From Porphyrobacter sp. (GTDB lineage: Bacteria; Pseudomonadota; Alphaproteobacteria; Sphingomonadales; Sphingomonadaceae): a DNA stretch of 64,000 nt. The notes under the pieces are model-generated. The model made no database searches. It had not been told where the DNA came from and saw nothing but the letters and a program-made list of their open reading frames with translations. The first letter of the stretch is position 1; each line of letters begins with the position of its first letter. Where the stretch lies: NCBI GenBank assembly GCA_027533455.1, contig JAPZUC010000002.1, positions 124,001 to 188,000 of the forward strand, read 5' to 3'. Made by a program: the position numbers and the translations under genes. Below are positions 1 to 12,930 of this stretch, piece by piece.

Positions 1-191
1 CCGCCTGCGGCCAGGATTTCCTCGACCACCTTGAGGGCTGCGTCCGAATGGCCCGTGCCATCCCGTGAGCCGCCGAGGTCGTTGACGACGACCTTCGCGC
101 CGCGGCGCGCGAGTTCGAGCGCATAGGCCTTGCCGAGCCCGCCGCCCGCACCGGTGACGATGGCGACCTTGTCCTTGAAGCTGATGGTCAT
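1..191 (-). CDS. SDR family NAD(P)-dependent oxidoreductase, N-terminal part (runs off the window)
   Basis: Reverse-strand translation [47 protein letters not shown]..., a Rossmann TGxxxGxG motif. Confidence 0.85.
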   Translation of the reverse strand, partial: MTISFKDKVAIVTGAGGGLGKAYALELARRGAKVVVNDLGGSRDGTGHSDAALKVVEEILAAG

Positions 192-316
192 GGTGTTCTC
201 CTGTCCTTGGATGTGCGGCGCGGTTTACGCCTGCGTAAAGCAATCTGCGGCGCGCTGCGTGGCACTTTCACGCGTGGCTTGCAACATCCGAACTGACAGG
301 GTGCGATGCCGTAGGG

Positions 317-1012
317 TCAGGCGGCAGGGGACAGCGCGGCGAGGGCGGGAATCAGCTCTCCAAACGAATCGATCACCCCGTCCGCGCCCAACTCGTGCGG
401 GTGCCTGTCGCAATAGCCATAGGCCGCCGCGATCACCGGAACACCGGCTGCCTTTGCGGCGCGCACATCATAGGTGGAATCGCCGATGAAGACGAAGCGC
501 CCGCCTCCCAAGGCCTCGCGCGCGGCCAGAACCGGGGCAGGGTGGGGCTTGGCGAGGAACTGCCCATCGTCGCCCTTGCCCATCGAATCCCCGCCGATCA
601 CGGTCTCGAACGTGTTGACCAGATCGAGCTGGGTGAGGACATTGCGGGCAAAGGCTTCGAACTTGTTGGTCACCACCGCCATGCGGATGCCGCGTGCTGC
701 CAGCTCGGCGAGGGCCTCGCGCACGCCGGGATAGGGTGCTGTGTGGACCGCGTTGTGTTCCTCGTAATAGCCGAGCATCGCCTTGTAGAGCCGCTTGAAT
801 TCGTCCTCGGGCAGGCCGCCCTGGGCTTCGACCGCGCGGGCCAGCATGATCTTGGCCCCGCCGCCGATCAGGTCTTTGGAGCTTTCCACCGACACAGCGT
901 TGAAACCGCCCAGCACCAGCGCATGATTCACCGCCGCACCGAGATCGCGGAAGGTGTCCAGCAGCGTGCCGTCGAGGTCGAAGCCGATCGCGTCGAAAGG
1001 GATGTCTGTCAT
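317..1012 (-). CDS. gph: HAD family hydrolase, phosphoglycolate phosphatase-like
   Basis: MTDIPFDAIGFDLDGTLLDTFRDLG...; HAD motif DxDGTLLDT, VVTNK, GDSTYDVRAAKAAG. Start trimmed from the longer ORF 317..1162. Confidence 0.85.
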   Translation of the reverse strand: MTDIPFDAIGFDLDGTLLDTFRDLGAAVNHALVLGGFNAVSVESSKDLIGGGAKIMLARAVEAQGGLPEDEFKRLYKAMLGYYEEHNAVHTAPYPGVREALAELAARGIRMAVVTNKFEAFARNVLTQLDLVNTFETVIGGDSMGKGDDGQFLAKPHPAPVLAAREALGGGRFVFIGDSTYDVRAAKAAGVPVIAAAYGYCDRHPHELGADGVIDSFGELIPALAALSPAA

Positions 1013-1088
1013 TGCGCGCGCGGTGCCGGATGCGATTTCAAACCGCAAGCATTTGCTGGCAGGCGCTCCATTGCTTACAGGGGCTTCC

Positions 1089-2459
1089 ATGACCACGACG
1101 ACACATCCTTTTGCCGCCATCATCCTCGCCGCCGGCAAGGGTACCCGCATGAAGAGCGACACTCATAAGGTGCTGCACAAAATCGCGGGCCACGCCATGC
1201 TCGAACATCTGATGGCGAGTGTGGCTGAACTCGGTCCTGAGCGGACGGCGGTGGTCGTGGGCGTGGGGCGCGATCAAATCGAAAAGGCGGTGGGCGACCG
1301 GGCGGTGACGTGCCTTCAGGAGCCGCAGCTCGGCACGGGCCATGCGGTGCAGCAGGCGGAAGGCGCTCTCGAAGGATTCGCGGGCGATGTTCTGGTGCTT
1401 TATGGCGATGTGCCCTTCGTCAAGGCGGACACGATGCGCGCCATGCTCGAACGGCTGCACAGCGCGGATGCTCCTGCCGTGGTGGTGCTGGGCTTCGAGC
1501 CGGAAGACCCGCTCGCCTATGGCCGCGTGATCGCGGATGATGCGGGCAGCATCCTCAAGATGGTCGAATTCAAGGACGCGGACGAGGGCGAGCGCGCCTG
1601 CCGGCTGTGCAATTCCGGCCTGCTGGCCGCGCGCGCCTCGGATATATTCGCGCTGCTGGCGCGAGTCGGGAATGACAATGCACAGGGTGAGTATTACCTC
1701 CCTGACATCGTCAACATCGCGATTGCCGATGGTCGCTCTTGCGCGGTGATCGTGGCTGACAGCGCGGATGAGGTGGCGGGGATCAACAGCCGCGCCGAAC
1801 TCGCCGCAGCAGAAGGCCGCTGGCAGGCCGCACGGCGCGTTCAGGCCATGGACGAGGGCGCGACCCTGATCGCGCCCGAAACGGTGTTTTTCGCTTACGA
1901 CACGGTGTTGGGCCGCGATGTGACCATCGAACCCAATGTGTTCTTCGGCCCGGGCGTGCGGGTTGCCGACAATGTGCTGATCCGCGCCAATTCTCACATC
2001 GAAGGCGCGTCGCTCGCGACGGGCGTCAAGGTCGGGCCGTTTGCTCGCCTGCGCCCCGGCACGGTGCTGGAAGAAGGCAGCTTCATCGGCAACTTTGTCG
2101 AGGTGAAGAACGCGGTGATGCACGCCGGCGCCAAGGCCAGCCACCTCACCTATCTGGGCGATGCCACCATCGGCGCGGGCGCGAATATCGGCGCTGGCAC
2201 GATCACCTGCAATTACGATGGCTACTTCAAATACAAGACTGTGATCGGGCCGGGTGCCTTCATCGGCTCGAACTCGTCGCTGATTGCGCCCGTCACCATC
2301 GGCGCCGATGCGATTGTCGCCGCAGGATCAGCCGTCAGCCGCGATGTTGCCCCGGGCGAACTCCGCATGGTGCGCGCCGAACAGCTGGTGAAGGACGGCT
2401 GGGCCGACCGCTTCCATGACGCGATGAAAAAGAAGAAAGCCTCGGAGAAGAAGGGTTGA
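1089..2459 (+). CDS. glmU: Bifunctional UDP-N-acetylglucosamine pyrophosphorylase/glucosamine-1-phosphate N-acetyltransferase
   Basis: MTTTTHPFAAIILAAGKGTRMKSDTHKVLHKIAGHAML...; N-terminal nucleotidyltransferase and C-terminal left-handed beta-helix hexapeptides. Confidence 0.97.
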   Translation: MTTTTHPFAAIILAAGKGTRMKSDTHKVLHKIAGHAMLEHLMASVAELGPERTAVVVGVGRDQIEKAVGDRAVTCLQEPQLGTGHAVQQAEGALEGFAGDVLVLYGDVPFVKADTMRAMLERLHSADAPAVVVLGFEPEDPLAYGRVIADDAGSILKMVEFKDADEGERACRLCNSGLLAARASDIFALLARVGNDNAQGEYYLPDIVNIAIADGRSCAVIVADSADEVAGINSRAELAAAEGRWQAARRVQAMDEGATLIAPETVFFAYDTVLGRDVTIEPNVFFGPGVRVADNVLIRANSHIEGASLATGVKVGPFARLRPGTVLEEGSFIGNFVEVKNAVMHAGAKASHLTYLGDATIGAGANIGAGTITCNYDGYFKYKTVIGPGAFIGSNSSLIAPVTIGADAIVAAGSAVSRDVAPGELRMVRAEQLVKDGWADRFHDAMKKKKASEKKG

Positions 2460-2701
2460 GGGTGCTGCGGGGGCTGGTTGAGGTTGCTGCGCTGTTTCTA
2501 GCGCTATTCCTGATCATGCCCTACATCCCTTCACATGACGGGTATGTGCACCAGTTCGGCGCCAAACAGGGGGCTGCCATCCTGCTGTTCGGTGCGAGCC
2601 GGGCGTTGCGATGGCGGGAACGCTGGTGGATCGCACTTCCCGAGCTCGCGGCCTTTGGTGTCTGCGCTTGGGCACTGACCGAGAGTTACAACATGCTATG
2701 A
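2456..2701 (+). CDS. Small hypothetical membrane protein
   Basis: 81 aa with hydrophobic segments; 4-nt overlap with glmU and with the next gene. Confidence 0.6.
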   Translation: MRVLRGLVEVAALFLALFLIMPYIPSHDGYVHQFGAKQGAAILLFGASRALRWRERWWIALPELAAFGVCAWALTESYNML

Positions 2702-2973
2702 GCGACAATCTCGAAACCCTCGCCTGCTGGCTTTGCGAGCGTCCCTTGGGCGAGATCGTCCAATGGCATCACCCCGTGCCCAAGGCGAAGAAGGGCAAGG
2801 TGAAGGTGCCGATCCACCCGATCTGCCACAAGACGATCCACGCCAACTTCACCAACAACGAGCTGGCACGGATTGGCGACAATGTCGCGGTGACCCGCGA
2901 CAAACCCGCGATCGCGAAGTTCGTCCAGTGGATCGCGAACAAGCCCGCCGATTTTGACGCACCGACCCGGTAA
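2698..2973 (+). CDS. HNH-type small protein
   Basis: MSDNLETLACWLCERPLGEIVQWHHPVPKAKKGKVKVPIHPICHKTIHANFTNNELA; CxxC, HH and CHKTIH pattern of HNH proteins. Confidence 0.7.
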   Translation: MSDNLETLACWLCERPLGEIVQWHHPVPKAKKGKVKVPIHPICHKTIHANFTNNELARIGDNVAVTRDKPAIAKFVQWIANKPADFDAPTR

Positions 2974-3033
2974 CTGACGGCGCCCGGCGGGCGGGGGAAC
3001 TTTCGCTTCGCTCGCCCGCTATTCCTGTGTGAC

Positions 3034-3645
3034 ATGAGGAGAAACGTCATGAACGCCGGACGCTGGATCGCCGCTGGGATCGGTCTTGCCACTGTGGGAG
3101 CCGCCGCTGTTTATGCCCAGTACCGCCAGACCGAGCAGCCCGAATTCGCGCTGTTCCGCGCCGATGCGGATTTCGAACTGCGCGATTACCCCGCGCTAGT
3201 GGTCGCAGAGGTCAGCAATACCGGCAGCCGCGAAAGCGCAAGCGGGGCGAGCTTCCGCCGCCTTGCCGCCTATATCTTCGCATCCGACCGCCCGGCTGGG
3301 GGCGAGAAGATCGCCATGACCGCGCCGGTGCTTCAGGACGAGACCCGCCCGGGCGAGTGGCGAATGCGGTTCGTGATGCCGTCGAAATACACTCTGGCGA
3401 CCCTGCCGCCTGCGCCTTCGGACATCAGGCTCACCCAGATGCCCGCGCGGCGGATGGCGGCGATCCGCTTTTCGGGCAACGGTTCGGGGCGCGATCTGGC
3501 GCTGATGGAAGCGCGCCTGCGTGACTGGATCATCACGCAGGGCCTGATGCCCGCAGGCGAGGCCGAGTTCGCCTTCTACGATGCGCCGATGGTCCCGGGC
3601 CCCCTGCGCCGCAACGAGGTGCTTATCCCGGTTGCGGCCCAGTGA
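3034..3645 (+). CDS. SOUL-family heme-binding protein
   Basis: Signal anchor plus FELRDYPALVVAEV...FRRLAAYIFASDRPAGGEKIAMTAPVL, typical of SOUL proteins. Confidence 0.85.
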   Translation: MRRNVMNAGRWIAAGIGLATVGAAAVYAQYRQTEQPEFALFRADADFELRDYPALVVAEVSNTGSRESASGASFRRLAAYIFASDRPAGGEKIAMTAPVLQDETRPGEWRMRFVMPSKYTLATLPPAPSDIRLTQMPARRMAAIRFSGNGSGRDLALMEARLRDWIITQGLMPAGEAEFAFYDAPMVPGPLRRNEVLIPVAAQ

Positions 3646-3658
3646 AGGGGCGCATCTT

Positions 3659-3913
3659 CTAGGCGTCCTGCATCCGCGCGCCATCGCCGCCGGTGTCAGC
3701 GGCGCTGGCGAGATAGTCGGCTTCCCATTGTTCGAACTCGCTGCGGCTCAGCAGGTAGCGTTCGCGCGCTTCGTGAAAGCTGATCGCGCGGTCGCGCACG
3801 GCCCGCACCACTTCGTCCTTGCGGGCTTTCGACCAGTGGACACGGTGGGTTCTGGGCAGATCGTAATAGCTCTTGATCGCATCCGCGATCGAAACGTTAC
3901 GGTCATAGGCCAT
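3659..3913 (-). CDS. DUF1153 / SciP-like small helix-turn-helix protein
   Basis: RVHWSKARKDEVVRAVRDRAISFHEARERYLLSRSEFEQWEADY resembles the SciP/DUF1153 core. Confidence 0.65.
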   Translation of the reverse strand: MAYDRNVSIADAIKSYYDLPRTHRVHWSKARKDEVVRAVRDRAISFHEARERYLLSRSEFEQWEADYLASAADTGGDGARMQDA

Positions 3914-4104
3914 CGGTGATGTTCCTCGTCGCTTGTGCTCATCGCCCCCGATGACCTGAATGTTGACGGGGAGCCTTAACGAGTGGCTGCCGGATATGGT
4001 TAAGCGGGCGTTGATGAACCGCCCCGTGCCTTGCGCGCGACGAACCGAGCGCGAAGTGTCGGCCGGTTTTACAAGTAGTTGGATTATCTTGCTAAACTAA
4101 TGCA

Positions 4105-4140
4105 AAAAGGGGCGAATCCCGCGAAGGATTCGCCCCTTTT
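4105..4140. terminator. Strong bidirectional rho-independent terminator
   Basis: Perfect 15-bp stem AAAAGGGGCGAATCC / GGATTCGCCCCTTTT with loop CGCGAA, A/T tracts on both strands; downstream of the prolyl oligopeptidase-like gene. Confidence 0.9.
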
Positions 4141-4160
4141 CTCCCGTCGCCGGAGCGTGT

Positions 4161-6305
4161 TTACTTCGCCGGCCGCTCGTCCATCAGGCGCTTCATCAGA
4201 TAGATGAATTGCAGGGCTTGAAGCTTGGCGCGCTGGTCGTTGTCGACCCCGCCCGAATGGCCGCCGGTGGTGTCCTCGAAGTAGTAATAGGGCTGGCCCA
4301 GCGCCTTCAGTTTGGCCGCACCCTTGCGCGCGTGAGCCGGGTGGGTCCGGTCGTCAGCCGTCGAGGCCCACAGGAAGGGTTCGGGATATTCCACGCCCGC
4401 CACGATCTTCTGATAGGGCGAATAGCCCTCGATCCAGGCGCGCTGTTCGGGGATGCGCGGGTCGCCATATTCGCCGATCCACGAAGCCCCGCGCCCGATC
4501 AGGTGATAGCGCAGCATATCGAACAGCGGGATCTGGACGATAGCCGCGCCGAACAGGTCGGGCCGCTGGGTGAAGGCGGTGCCGACCAGCAGACCGCCCT
4601 GCGAGCCGCCCTGGATGCCAAGATGCTCCGGCTTGGTGAATCCGCGCTTCACGAGGTCCTCGCCCACGGCGATAAAATCGTCCCAGGTGCGCTGCTTGTT
4701 CTCGCGGATCGCGGTCTGGTGCCACATCGGCCCGAATTCCCCGCCGCCGCGCATATTGGCGAGCACATAGGCGCCGCCCTTCTCGACCCAAAGCTTGCCG
4801 GTCGATCCGAGATAGGCGGGCAGGCGCGGCACCTGGAACCCGCCATAGCCGGTCAGCAGCGTCGCGGTAGAGCCATCGGCCTTCATGCCCTTGGGTTTGA
4901 CGATGAAGTAGGGGATCTTGGTCCCGTCCTTGCTCGTGGCTTCGTATTGTTCGACCGTGGCGCCGGCCGGGTCGAAATAGGCCGGGCTGGTCTTCAGCAC
5001 CGCCGGCGGCGTGGTGCCATCGGTGTAGTAGAGCGTGGTCGGCTCGAGGAAGCCGCTCACCGTGTACATGATCTGGTCGGTCTCGTCCGACGAGGCGGCG
5101 ATGCCGATGGTCGCGTTGTCGGGCAAGGCGACCTGCGTGCTCGTCCACTTGCCGCCCGCAAAATTGAACTTCAGCACCTTGCCCACGACGTTGTCGAGCA
5201 GCGCGACATAAAGCCCGCCGCCGGTGACGGTGCTGCCCTGCTTGGTCTGGCGATAGGCCGGGGCCCACACGAGCGACTTCTTTGCGCCGTTGGGATTGGC
5301 CTTCCATTCTTCTAGATTAACCGCAACCAGACTGTCGGCGGGGAAGGTCTGGTCGCCAACCGTCCAGTCGACATCGGGCGAGAACAGCATGTGCCCGTCG
5401 GCGATGCCGACCGGGTTTGCCTTGGTCGGCAACTCGAGCTGGAGCCACTGGCCGTCCTTCCAGACGTACCACAGCCGCTCGTGGAAACTGATCCCGCGAT
5501 AGGCGATCCGCGCGTGGACCACGGCGTCATTGTCGCGCAGCAGCGCCGCGCCGGACGAGACGTCCTTGGCATCGCCGCGGAAGATTTCCGGGGCATCGGC
5601 GATGGCCGTGCCGCGCTTCCATTCGCGAGTGGTGAAGGGATATTCGCTTTCCGTGATCGTGCCTTCGCCGAAGTTGCGGCCGACCAGCAGGGTGTTCTCG
5701 TCCACCCATTCGACGCCGCCTTGGCTCTTGCTGTCCAGCACAAAGCCGCCTTCGACGAACTGCTTCGTCTGGGTGTCGAACTCGCGCATGATGGTGGCAT
5801 CCTCGCCGCCATCGGAGAGCGCGATCATGCAGCGGTTCAATGCGGGCGGCAGGCAGGTCGAGCCCTGATAGACCCACTCCTTGCCCTCAGCCTTGGCCAG
5901 CGCGTCGATGTCGAGGATCACCTCCCACACCGGCTTGTCGGTGCGGTAGCTTTCCAGCGTGGTGCGGCGCAGCAGCCCTTTGGGGTTCGCCTTGTCCTGC
6001 CAGAAATTATACAGCCCGTCGGGGCGGAAGCTGACGAAGGGGATGCGGTCGTTGCTGTCAAAGATCGCCAGCGCCTCGGCCTTCAGCTGCGCATAGCGTG
6101 GATCAGCTTCGAAGGCGGCCAGCGTGCGGGCGTTCTCCTTGGCCACCCAGTCGAGCGCTTCGGGGCTGCGGGCTTCCTCAAGGAAGATGTAGGGGTCCTG
6201 CTCGGGACCGGGGATGCCGTCTGCGGGCTGTTCCTGCGCCGCAGTGCCAGTTGTGGATGCGACTGTCATTGCGAGTGCCAATGCGAAAGTGGAGACAAGT
6301 TTCAA
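4161..6305 (-). CDS. Prolyl oligopeptidase family serine peptidase (S9)
   Basis: GIQGGSQGGLLVGTA nucleophile motif, GGHSGGVDN, ADDRTHPAHARKGAA. Likely TTG start at 6305 (LKLVSTFALALAMTVASTTGTAAQ signal peptide) with GGAGAGGA just upstream; the ORF track extends to 6455. Confidence 0.85.
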   Translation of the reverse strand: MKLVSTFALALAMTVASTTGTAAQEQPADGIPGPEQDPYIFLEEARSPEALDWVAKENARTLAAFEADPRYAQLKAEALAIFDSNDRIPFVSFRPDGLYNFWQDKANPKGLLRRTTLESYRTDKPVWEVILDIDALAKAEGKEWVYQGSTCLPPALNRCMIALSDGGEDATIMREFDTQTKQFVEGGFVLDSKSQGGVEWVDENTLLVGRNFGEGTITESEYPFTTREWKRGTAIADAPEIFRGDAKDVSSGAALLRDNDAVVHARIAYRGISFHERLWYVWKDGQWLQLELPTKANPVGIADGHMLFSPDVDWTVGDQTFPADSLVAVNLEEWKANPNGAKKSLVWAPAYRQTKQGSTVTGGGLYVALLDNVVGKVLKFNFAGGKWTSTQVALPDNATIGIAASSDETDQIMYTVSGFLEPTTLYYTDGTTPPAVLKTSPAYFDPAGATVEQYEATSKDGTKIPYFIVKPKGMKADGSTATLLTGYGGFQVPRLPAYLGSTGKLWVEKGGAYVLANMRGGGEFGPMWHQTAIRENKQRTWDDFIAVGEDLVKRGFTKPEHLGIQGGSQGGLLVGTAFTQRPDLFGAAIVQIPLFDMLRYHLIGRGASWIGEYGDPRIPEQRAWIEGYSPYQKIVAGVEYPEPFLWASTADDRTHPAHARKGAAKLKALGQPYYYFEDTTGGHSGGVDNDQRAKLQALQFIYLMKRLMDERPAK

Positions 6306-6382
6306 GCGTCCTCTCCTCGGGGAATAAGCTGCTGCGTGTTGTGCCGAGGGTGAGGCGGAAAGGGAAGGGGATACAAAGAAAA

Positions 6383-6407
6383 AGGGCGGACCTGCGCGGC
6401 CCGCCCT
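6383..6407 (-). terminator. Terminator of the F1 ATPase operon
   Basis: AGGGCGG...CCGCCCT hairpin followed on the minus strand by a T-rich run (TTTTTCTTT). Confidence 0.75.
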
Positions 6408-6432
6408 CTTGTGTCTGTCTGGTGAGGAAGCC

Positions 6433-6690
6433 TCAGCCTTCGACGTGTTCCGCAAGGACGGTGAGGCCCTTCTCGTTCACTTCGGCAAAGCCGCCGCGCA
6501 CCTGAATGATCTCCGGCGCGGCATTGGCGCTGGCAAAGACCTGCACCGCACCGTCGCGGATGGTGCTCATGAAGGGCGCATGGCCCTCGAGCACGCCAAA
6601 CTCGCCCTCGGTGCCGGGGACGACCACCATGTGGACTTCCTCGGACCGGACGAGCTTGGCGGGGGTGACGAGTTCGAAGTGGAGGGGCAT
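6433..6690 (-). CDS. atpC: F1F0 ATP synthase subunit epsilon
   Basis: [47 protein letters not shown]; operon context. Confidence 0.96.
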   Translation of the reverse strand: MPLHFELVTPAKLVRSEEVHMVVVPGTEGEFGVLEGHAPFMSTIRDGAVQVFASANAAPEIIQVRGGFAEVNEKGLTVLAEHVEG

Positions 6691-6696
6691 GATGCC

Positions 6697-8175
<1,479 letters not shown>

Positions 8176-9045
8176 TTAGAGCGCTTCAGCGCCCGCGATG
8201 ATTTCGATAAGTTCGGTGGTGATCGCCGCCTGACGCTGGCGGTTGTAGATGATCGTGAGCTTCTGGATCAGCTCGCCCGCGTTGCGCGTGGCGTTGTCCA
8301 TCGCGGTCATCGAGGCACCCTGTTCGGAGGCCTCACGTTCAAGCAGCGCGCCGAACAGCTGGGTGCGCACATAACGTGGCAGCAGTTCTTCGAGGATTTC
8401 CTCCTCGCCCGGCTCGTAATCGACCACCGATTCCGCTTCGACCGCATTGGCCGGGGCAGGGACGGGGATCAGCTGGTTGATGGTCGGATCCTGCGCCAGC
8501 GCCGACTTGAAGGTCGGGTAGACGAGGTGCGCGATATCGAATTTGCCGGCGTCGAACAGCGCGATGAGTTCGTTAGCGATGGCTTCCGCCTCGTCGAAAC
8601 CCGGGGTCTTGGCCACGGTGGTATCGAAACCGCCGCCGATCAGTGTCGGGAACTCGCGCTTCAACGGCGCGCGGCCCTTCTTGCCGACGAGGTAGAATTC
8701 GACCGTCTTGCCTGCCGCGATCAGCTCCTTTGCCTTCAGCTTGGCAGCCTTGACGAGGTTGGAGTTCAAGCCGCCGCACAGGCCCTTGTCGGTGTTGACC
8801 ACCACGAGCAGGTGGCGCTGGTCGCTACCGGTGCCGCCGAGCAGCTTGGGGGCGGCAGAGCCCGAAACCTTGCCAGCCAGCGAAGCCATCACTGCACTGA
8901 GGCGCGTGGCATAGGGCCGGCCGGCCTCGGCCGCAGCCTGGGCACGGCGCAGCTTGGCCGCCGCGACCATCTGCTTGGCCTTGGTGATCTTCTGGGTCGA
9001 TTTGACCGAGTTGATCCGACCTTTGAGTTCCTTCAGTGAGGGCAC
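8176..9045 (-). CDS. atpG: F1F0 ATP synthase subunit gamma
   Basis: [36 protein letters not shown]. Confidence 0.98.
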   Translation of the reverse strand: MPSLKELKGRINSVKSTQKITKAKQMVAAAKLRRAQAAAEAGRPYATRLSAVMASLAGKVSGSAAPKLLGGTGSDQRHLLVVVNTDKGLCGGLNSNLVKAAKLKAKELIAAGKTVEFYLVGKKGRAPLKREFPTLIGGGFDTTVAKTPGFDEAEAIANELIALFDAGKFDIAHLVYPTFKSALAQDPTINQLIPVPAPANAVEAESVVDYEPGEEEILEELLPRYVRTQLFGALLEREASEQGASMTAMDNATRNAGELIQKLTIIYNRQRQAAITTELIEIIAGAEAL

Positions 9046-9057
9046 TTCAGGGCGTCC

Positions 9058-10590
<1,533 letters not shown>

Positions 10591-10598
10591 TCAGTCCT

Positions 10599-11153
10599 TT
10601 AAGCCTGCATGGCCTTGGCGAGCGAGTTGAGACGGGTGCGGATCGAGGCATCAATGCGCTGCGATCCGATGGTGACGACGAGGCCGCCGAGAAGGTCGGG
10701 ATCGACCGAGGCGGTGAGCATGACAGTGCGCCCTTCGCGCGCTGTCAGCTTGGTCTTCAATGCGGCGAGCTGGTCGTCGCCGAGGGGGTGGGCGCTGGTG
10801 ACAGTCGCGGTCACTTCGCCGCGCTGGGCCGCCGCGATCGCCTTGAAGGCGCTGATGATCGCAGGCAGCTTGCCCAAGCGGCGGTTGGCCGCGAGCACAC
10901 CGATGAAATTGCCGGTCAGCGGGCTGAGCTTCAGCTTCTTCGCCACAGCCGCCATCGCCTTGCCCTGCACGTCGCGGGCAAGTTCGGGATTGGTGGTCAG
11001 CGCTGCGAGATCCCCCGATTCGGCCAGGGCAGCGCCCAGCGTTTCGAGATCCTTCTCGACCGCGGTCACCTTGCCATTCTCGGCAGCCAGATCGAACAGG
11101 GCCGAGGCATAGCGCCCAGCCAGGCTAGCCTTGATACCGGCGGAAATATCCAC
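10599..11153 (-). CDS. atpH: F1F0 ATP synthase subunit delta
   Basis: (GTG)[39 protein letters not shown]; start trimmed from ORF 10599..11273. Confidence 0.93.
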   Translation of the reverse strand: MDISAGIKASLAGRYASALFDLAAENGKVTAVEKDLETLGAALAESGDLAALTTNPELARDVQGKAMAAVAKKLKLSPLTGNFIGVLAANRRLGKLPAIISAFKAIAAAQRGEVTATVTSAHPLGDDQLAALKTKLTAREGRTVMLTASVDPDLLGGLVVTIGSQRIDASIRTRLNSLAKAMQA

Positions 11154-11321
11154 GCGCGTCTCGTCCTCTCGGAAAACTCGTAAGGGGTCTTGCTTGAACC
11201 TTGGCGTTAGGACGAGCGCAAGGGCTGCCCACAAGGTTGACGCGCGCCTAGCAATTGATTCCCGATGGTGCAAGCCGCGAGCGGCGGGAATTGTGCAAGT
11301 GCGAAGCGGAAGGGGCTCGCC

Positions 11322-11852
11322 TCAGCCCGCGCAGCCGCGTGACCCAGGCGGAGCACTGACCTTTTCGCCAGCCCTTACGCGTTGCAGCACAGATTCAACT
11401 GCCGCATTCGCTCTTTTATTCGCGCGCGCCTGACCGGTCTTGTCCAGATCAGAGAAATCGCCCTCGGCTGTGAGCGCCGCACTGTGCGCTACCTCTACCG
11501 CCCGTGCTTCTTCCTTCGTGCAAATGTCCTCGCCGTAACCGGTCACGATGCATTCGTCGCCCGAGTAGGTGGAGATGCAGTCCACTGAGGGCGCCCACAA
11601 GCACATTGTGTCCGTCGTGGTGACGTCCCTGTCTGCGATGGCGGCCCTGTAAGCCTGCCAGCAAGCCGTGCGAGCCGCCGCGCCCTTTTCGCGCGTGCAA
11701 CGACAAGCGGACGTGGCGAGGGTTTGCAAATGGGCGACCTCAGTCCGCGCTTCCTCCGACGCTCTGAAGTCGAGATACCGCAGCGCCATCCGTCCGCCGA
11801 GCAGCAGCGCCAGCACCAGCGCGATCAGCATCAGCCAGCGTTTGCGGTTCAC
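11322..11852 (-). CDS. Hypothetical membrane-anchored Cys-rich protein
   Basis: N-terminal TM (RKRWLMLIALVLALLLGG), then multiple Cys; likely GTG start overlapping the upstream gene's stop. Confidence 0.6.
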   Translation of the reverse strand: MNRKRWLMLIALVLALLLGGRMALRYLDFRASEEARTEVAHLQTLATSACRCTREKGAAARTACWQAYRAAIADRDVTTTDTMCLWAPSVDCISTYSGDECIVTGYGEDICTKEEARAVEVAHSAALTAEGDFSDLDKTGQARANKRANAAVESVLQRVRAGEKVSAPPGSRGCAG

Positions 11853-12835
11853 TTGCCTTCCGCAGCCGCCGGCGCGGCCTCGGCGCACTGCGCCCCTTCT
11901 TCGGTGCATTGCTCGTCATAGGCGGCCATGACCGAGCGATTCAGGCGATTGGACCATTCATTGCGCCGCAGCGAGTAGATGCCCATGAGGTAGGCGCGGT
12001 CGAAATCGGTCATTTCTTCGGGCGAGGCTTTGGGCCCGTCACGGAACAGGGTCAGCAGCGTGGAAGCGCCCAGCGTGTCGAAGTCGATGTTGCGGCGCGG
12101 CGTGCCGAACAGATAGAGGGAGGCGAGATCGGCCAGCTGGATCGCCTCGACGCCCACCAGCTGCTTCATGTCGAACACCACCACCGACACTTCCTTGGCG
12201 CGAAACGTGTTGGATCGCAGGCGTGAGGCGAAGGGGGTCTGGATGACCGGAAGGCCCTCGCCGAACCCGCCGCCGGAGACCGGGATCGAACTGCCATCGA
12301 GGATCGTCGGGCCATCGTTGTTGCGCACCGCGATCTGGTTCCACGCCACCACCGGCCGGCCCGCCCTGAGATCGGCGCGGATGGAGTTGACGGTCTGGTC
12401 GCGGATATCGCGCGGGCCCAGTAGGCCAAAGCGCTTGTTCATCACCTTCTCGAACATCTCGGGCGGCTGTTCGAGGATCAGGACGATGGCATTGGGCGAG
12501 CACTTCGGCTTGGGCTTGGCCAGCTCGACAAAATCGGCCACCGCGCTGATTCGCGCCTCGATCAGGCGGGCGACCTTGGCATCGACCCCGACCACCTTGG
12601 GGCAGACCGGATCGTGGAAGCGCGGCACGACCTCGGAGAAGGCGAGCGGCGCTGCGATCTGCCGGACGCTCTCGCGCACCTGCTCGCGTTCAAGCCGCCG
12701 TTCGGCGCGCACTTCGATCTCGTTGGAGGGCTCGGCCCGTGGAGCGGCGGCGGGGGCCTCCTGCGCGGCAACCGCACTTGGCGAGGATGCCGCGACCAGT
12801 GCTGCCAGGACGCTCCGGATCCAACCGTTCTGCAT
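11849..12835 (-). CDS. Hypothetical secreted protein
   Basis: 328 aa with signal peptide MQNGWIRSVLAALVAASSPSAVAAQE; co-directional with the neighbouring genes. Confidence 0.7.
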   Translation of the reverse strand: MQNGWIRSVLAALVAASSPSAVAAQEAPAAAPRAEPSNEIEVRAERRLEREQVRESVRQIAAPLAFSEVVPRFHDPVCPKVVGVDAKVARLIEARISAVADFVELAKPKPKCSPNAIVLILEQPPEMFEKVMNKRFGLLGPRDIRDQTVNSIRADLRAGRPVVAWNQIAVRNNDGPTILDGSSIPVSGGGFGEGLPVIQTPFASRLRSNTFRAKEVSVVVFDMKQLVGVEAIQLADLASLYLFGTPRRNIDFDTLGASTLLTLFRDGPKASPEEMTDFDRAYLMGIYSLRRNEWSNRLNRSVMAAYDEQCTEEGAQCAEAAPAAAEGK

Positions 12836-12930
12836 TATTCACCTGATTTTGTTCGCCCCATTGCGTGCTTGGCAGGTGTTGCCACGCGCATGAACGGGCG
12901 ATGAATTCTGGGCCGGGCAAGGGGGCCCTT

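Noticed and set aside
2698-2973. HNH protein as a possible defence or homing nuclease
   Set aside because: It sits in a housekeeping-like operon with 4-nt overlaps, with no methylase, integrase or phage genes nearby
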